A stretch of DNA of 32,384 bases from Streptomyces sp. GTDB lineage: Bacteria > Actinomycetota > Actinomycetes > Streptomycetales > Streptomycetaceae. The notes under the pieces were generated by a model. It was not told the origin of the DNA, did not search any database, and saw only the letters and a program-made list of their open reading frames with translations. Below, piece after piece: positions 29,514 to 32,384 of the stretch. The translations under genes and the position numbers were made by a program. The stretch's first letter is position 1, and each line of letters starts with the position of its first letter. The DNA is taken from the NCBI RefSeq assembly GCF_019510245.1, contig NZ_JAEKKT010000200.1, positions 1-32,384 on the forward strand, in the 5' to 3' direction.

Positions 29514-31725
29514 GCCGGCGCCTCCGGGCGTCTATGAGCATCTCCTGGATGTTGCGCAGGGGCTGGCCGTCCGCGTCGGTCGCGTGCCGGGTCCATTCGC
29601 CGTCCGGACCCAGGTGCCAGGAGGAGGTGGAGTCGGACATGCCGGATTCGAGGAACCGGTTGAGTGCGGCCCGGTGAGCCGGGTCGACGACCCGGACCAG
29701 CGCCTCTATCCGGCGGTCGAGGTTGCGGTGCATCATGTCGGCGCTGCCTATCCACACCTCGGGCTCGCCGCCGTTGCCGAAGGCGAAGACCCGGGAGTGC
29801 TCCAGGAAGCGGCCCAGGACCGAGCGGACCCGGACGTTCTCCGACAGGCCGGTGACGCCCGGCCGTATCGCGCAGATGCCGCGCACCCAGATGTCGACCG
29901 GCACGCCCGCCATGGACGCGCGGTACAGGGCGTCGATGATCGCCTCGTCGACCATCGAGTTGACCTTGATGCGGACGAACGCGGGGCGCCCGGCCTTGTG
30001 GTGCTGTATTTCCTTCTCGATGCGCGCGATCAGTCCGTCGCGCAGCGACTTGGGGGCCACCAGCAGGCGGCGGTAGGTCTCCCGGCGGGAGTAGCCGGAG
30101 AGCCGGTTGAACAGGTCGGACAGGTCCGCGCCGACCTGCGGGTCGGCGGTGAGCAGGCCGAGGTCCTCGTACAGGCGCGCGGTCTTCGGGTGGTAGTTGC
30201 CCGTGCCCACGTGGCTGTAGCGGCGGAGCGTCTCGCCCTCCTGGCGGACCACCAGGGACAGCTTGCAGTGGGTCTTCAGACCGACCAGGCCGTACACCAC
30301 ATGGCAGCCGGCCTCTTCCAGGCGCTTGGCCCACTTGATGTTGGCGTGCTCGTCGAAGCGGGCCTTGATCTCGACCAGGACGAGGACCTGCTTGCCCGCC
30401 TCGGCGGCGTCGATGAGCGCGTTGACGATCGGGGAGTCGCCGGAGGTCCGGTACAGGGTCTGCTTGATCGCGAGGACGTCCGGGTCCTCGGCGGCCTGCT
30501 CGACGAAGGCCTGCACGGAGGTGGAGAAGCTGTCGTACGGGTGGTGCAGCAGCACGTCCCGTTCGCGCAGGGCCGCGAAGATGTCGGGCGCGGACGCCGA
30601 CTCGACCTCGGCGAGGTCACGGTGGGTGCCCGCGATGAACTTGCGGTACTTCAGCTCCGGCCGGTCCAGGCTCGCGATCCGGAAGAGGCCGGTGAGGTCG
30701 AGCGGGCCGGGCAGCGGGTAGACCTCGGCCTCGGAGATCTTCAGCTCGCGCACCAGCAGGTCGAGCACCTCACGGTCGATGGACTCCTCGACCTCCAGGC
30801 GCACCGGCGGCCCGAAGCGGCGCCGCATGAGCTCCTTCTCCAGGGCCTGGAGCAGGTTCTCCGCGTCGTCCTCCTCGACCTCCAGGTCCTCGTTCCTCGT
30901 CAGCCGGAAGGCGTGGTGCTCCACGACCTCCATGCCCGGGAACAGCTCCTCCAGGTGGGCGCCGATGACGTCCTCGATCGGGACGTAGCGGCCCGGGGAG
31001 CTCTCCAGGAAGCGGGACAGCGACGGCGGCACCTTCACGCGGGCGAAGTGCTTGTGACCGCTGACCGGGTTGCGGACGACCACGGCCAGGTTCAGGGAGA
31101 GGCCCGAGATGTACGGGAACGGGTGCGCCGGGTCGACCGCCAGCGGGGTCAGGACCGGGAAGATCTGGTGCCGGAAGAGCGTGAAGAGCCGCGCCTGCTC
31201 CTTCTCGGTCAGCTCGGCCCAGCGGACCAGGTGGATGCCCTCCTCCGCGAGCGCGGGGGCGACGTCCTCGTGGTAGCAGGCGGAGTGCCGGGCCATCAGC
31301 TCGCGGGAGCGGGCCCAGATCATCTCCAGCACCTCGCGGGGCTGCAGCCCGGAGGCGGAGCGGGTGGCGACCCCGGTGGCGATCCGGCGCTTCAGCCCTG
31401 CCACCCGGACCATGAAGAACTCGTCCAGGTTGCTCGCGAAGATCGCGAGGAAGTTCGCCCGCTCCAGCAGGGGCGTGTTCGGGTCCTCGGCCAGTTCGAG
31501 AACCCGCTCGTTGAACGCGAGCCAGCTGCGCTCCCGGTCGAGGAAGCGGCCCTGCGGCAGCTGGGGCCCGTCGTACGGCGACTCCTCGTACGTGTCGAGG
31601 TCGGCGTCGATGTCGGGCTCCAGGTCGGAGACCACGGCGGCCACGGTGTGCGGGCGGTGCGCGGCTATGGAGCCCACGGAGGGCTGCGCGTGCTGGACCT
31701 CTGCCTGGGCGTTCTGCTGACTCAT
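29494..31725 (-). CDS. ppk: Polyphosphate kinase 1 (PPK1)
   Basis: 743 aa from ATG at 31725; the frame extends to 31848 but the extension lacks family similarity. A Streptomyces-specific N-terminal extension (~1-55) precedes the PPK N domain (FLDRERSWLAFNERVLELA at 61-79, FLAIFASNLDEFFMVRVAG at 92-110), the head domain (about 170-360), and the PLD-like catalytic domains. The phospho-accepting His is H486 in GLKTHCKLSLV, and YSHVGTGNYHPKTARLYEDLG (cut: YSHVGTGNYH, PKTARLYEDLG) follows at 503. PPK1 makes long-chain polyphosphate from ATP reversibly. It is first in an operon with CHAD and NUDIX genes. The ribosome site is weak (GGTG close to the ATG). A poor PHO-like repeat lies upstream. Confidence 0.96.
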   Translation of the reverse strand: MSQQNAQAEVQHAQPSVGSIAAHRPHTVAAVVSDLEPDIDADLDTYEESPYDGPQLPQGRFLDRERSWLAFNERVLELAEDPNTPLLERANFLAIFASNLDEFFMVRVAGLKRRIATGVATRSASGLQPREVLEMIWARSRELMARHSACYHEDVAPALAEEGIHLVRWAELTEKEQARLFTLFRHQIFPVLTPLAVDPAHPFPYISGLSLNLAVVVRNPVSGHKHFARVKVPPSLSRFLESSPGRYVPIEDVIGAHLEELFPGMEVVEHHAFRLTRNEDLEVEEDDAENLLQALEKELMRRRFGPPVRLEVEESIDREVLDLLVRELKISEAEVYPLPGPLDLTGLFRIASLDRPELKYRKFIAGTHRDLAEVESASAPDIFAALRERDVLLHHPYDSFSTSVQAFVEQAAEDPDVLAIKQTLYRTSGDSPIVNALIDAAEAGKQVLVLVEIKARFDEHANIKWAKRLEEAGCHVVYGLVGLKTHCKLSLVVRQEGETLRRYSHVGTGNYHPKTARLYEDLGLLTADPQVGADLSDLFNRLSGYSRRETYRRLLVAPKSLRDGLIARIEKEIQHHKAGRPAFVRIKVNSMVDEAIIDALYRASMAGVPVDIWVRGICAIRPGVTGLSENVRVRSVLGRFLEHSRVFAFGNGGEPEVWIGSADMMHRNLDRRIEALVRVVDPAHRAALNRFLESGMSDSTSSWHLGPDGEWTRHATDADGQPLRNIQEMLIDARRRRRGTATP

Positions 31726-32109
31726 GACACCATTGTTCCGCGCCCGGGGCGTGACAGGCGCGTCGGAACGGGCGGGTGGGAGCTGGACGACCCCGTTTCC
31801 CGCGAACCCCTCGGGGGGCGGCGAAGGCTCTGGCACGGCGGGCTTCATTGGCTGAGCGTCGCAAGTCCGTCTGAACCAATGGTTACGAAGACATGGCGTA
31901 TGGGATAGCGGCGGGAGGATCGCGGACGTCTGTGGTCAGCCTCGGGCGGTCGTGGGGATCACGAAAGCGACGATCCCGTACGACCTTCCCACCGGCCCCG
32001 CGCGTCCTTCCCCCGTCCGGGGTACGCGTGGGACCGACGGTCCCTCAGCGGGCCCGCCGGCGCAAGAGGAGGAACGCGCCGACCGGGGCCGCGGGGCAGC
32101 CGCGTGGGG
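31726..32109. other. Intergenic region upstream of ppk
   Basis: A 384-base gap with no credible gene. On the minus strand GTTCAGACGGA near 31863-31875 resembles one PHO-box unit, with only a weak second unit after it. CATTGG/CCAATG arms bracket this stretch (31846-31851 and 31877-31882). A perfect GGGACCG-A-CGGTCCC palindrome lies at 32030-32044, beyond the stop of the next minus-strand gene. No confident promoter hexamers were found. Confidence 0.4.
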
Positions 32110-32384
32110 TCAGGTGGCCGTCCTTCCGGTCAGGCGGCGCAGTGCCAGGTAGCAGCCCAGGGTCAGCAGGGCCGTCACGGCGAGCAGCAGGGCGGTGCTG
32201 GTCAGTTGGAGCGGCCAGAAGTGCGAGGCCGGGTGGTAGTCGCCGGCGGGGGCGGCGCCGCGCGGGCTCTGCCACACCGTCCAGGAGCTGTTGGGGAGGG
32301 CGGAGAAGGCCTCTCCGGTGCTGGTCCTCGTCGGCCACAGGCGGGGCAGGAGCTGCTGGACGGCGGTCCAGACCGCGCCGGTCA
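32110..32384 (-). CDS. C-terminal part of a membrane protein (truncated by the window edge)
   Basis: The minus-strand frame is open from the window end to TGA at 32110 and gives 91 complete codons. It reads TGAVWTAVQQLLPRLWPTRT near the edge, passes a polar extracytoplasmic-looking loop (GAAPAGDYHPASHFWPLQ), then one transmembrane helix LTSTALLLAVTALLTLGCYL and a short basic tail ALRRLTGRTAT. This is the end of a polytopic or single-pass membrane protein, perhaps an ABC permease-like protein, but the visible part does not allow a family call. It is transcribed in the same direction as ppk and 384 bases upstream of it. Confidence 0.65.
   Translation of the reverse strand, partial: TGAVWTAVQQLLPRLWPTRTSTGEAFSALPNSSWTVWQSPRGAAPAGDYHPASHFWPLQLTSTALLLAVTALLTLGCYLALRRLTGRTAT

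Noticed and set aside
32030..32044. GGGACCG-A-CGGTCCC palindrome as a terminator
   Set aside because: The single-base centre leaves no loop without melting several pairs, and there is no T run on either strand.
31952..32152. Small plus-strand open frame (66 aa) downstream of the ppk start region
   Set aside because: No ribosome site or promoter, Pro/Gly/Arg-rich composition, and it overlaps the end of the minus-strand membrane-protein gene, which has a convincing transmembrane segment.
32045..32338. 97-aa minus-strand open frame at the window end
   Set aside because: It overlaps the partial membrane-protein frame (32110-32384), lacks any hydrophobic segment or motif and shows shadow-like Arg/Pro composition.
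1..32384. tRNA genes or CRISPR arrays
   Set aside because: No cloverleaf-like segment with a TTCGA-type arm and no regularly spaced repeats were found by eye; a tRNAscan or CRISPR search could confirm this.

Overview
This is a high-GC actinobacterial chromosome segment, almost certainly Streptomyces. The evidence is the very strong GC bias at third codon positions, GTG and TTG starts, several promoters that appear to give leaderless transcripts, Streptomyces-type 23S/5S rRNA ends, an actinobacterial pst locus with a PHO box, and copies of a GC-rich intergenic repeat that I recognise from streptomycetes. No tRNA, CRISPR array, integrase, transposase or relaxase gene was seen.

Layout. (1) 1-323: 3' end of an rRNA operon (23S tail, 5S, terminator). 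(2) 331-1517: divergent isochorismatase-fold hydrolase and GNAT acetyltransferase. (3) 1514-8642: six close-packed minus-strand genes that look like a reduced type IV secretion system. In transcription order they are a two-helix VirB2-like small membrane protein, a single-pass VirB8-like protein, a polytopic TrbL/VirB6-like protein, a membrane-anchored VirB4 N-terminal-type protein (SCO6880 family), a separate VirB4-type ATPase, and a VirD4/TraG-like protein whose Walker A motif is degenerate. A likely VirB1-like cell-wall hydrolase (lytic transglycosylase plus NlpC/P60) lies apart at 15824-16825. (4) 8996-12100: two tandem secreted sedolisin (S53) proteases that share a conserved upstream palindrome. 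(5) 12397-14844: a TetR regulator divergent from a short-chain dehydrogenase, with tandem operators over a near-consensus promoter, then a second SDR. (6) 14946-17711: secreted trypsin-like protease, the wall hydrolase, and a PAP2 phosphatase. (7) 17896-19458: a Tat-type lipoprotein FAD oxidoreductase with the His/Cys pair typical of bicovalent flavin.

(8) 19658-31725 is mainly a phosphate region: PHO box, pstSCAB (high-affinity Pi uptake), Pit plus a DUF47/PhoU-like partner (low-affinity uptake), and a translationally coupled ppk-CHAD-NUDIX operon (polyphosphate synthesis and binding). Between them sit a CsoR-type copper repressor with its operator, two very small genes not captured as long ORFs, and a lipoprotein. 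The window ends inside a membrane-protein gene on the minus strand.

The most notable items are the relaxase-less T4SS-like cluster with a split VirB4 and a degenerate coupling-protein ATPase, the shared regulatory palindrome of the S53 pair, the tandem TetR operators on a leaderless promoter, the attenuator-like hairpins between pstS and pstC, a 23-bp inverted repeat bracketing the pst/pit junction, and a small Cys-rich gene at 27804-27977 whose reality is supported by the position of a repeat that otherwise marks convergent gene ends.
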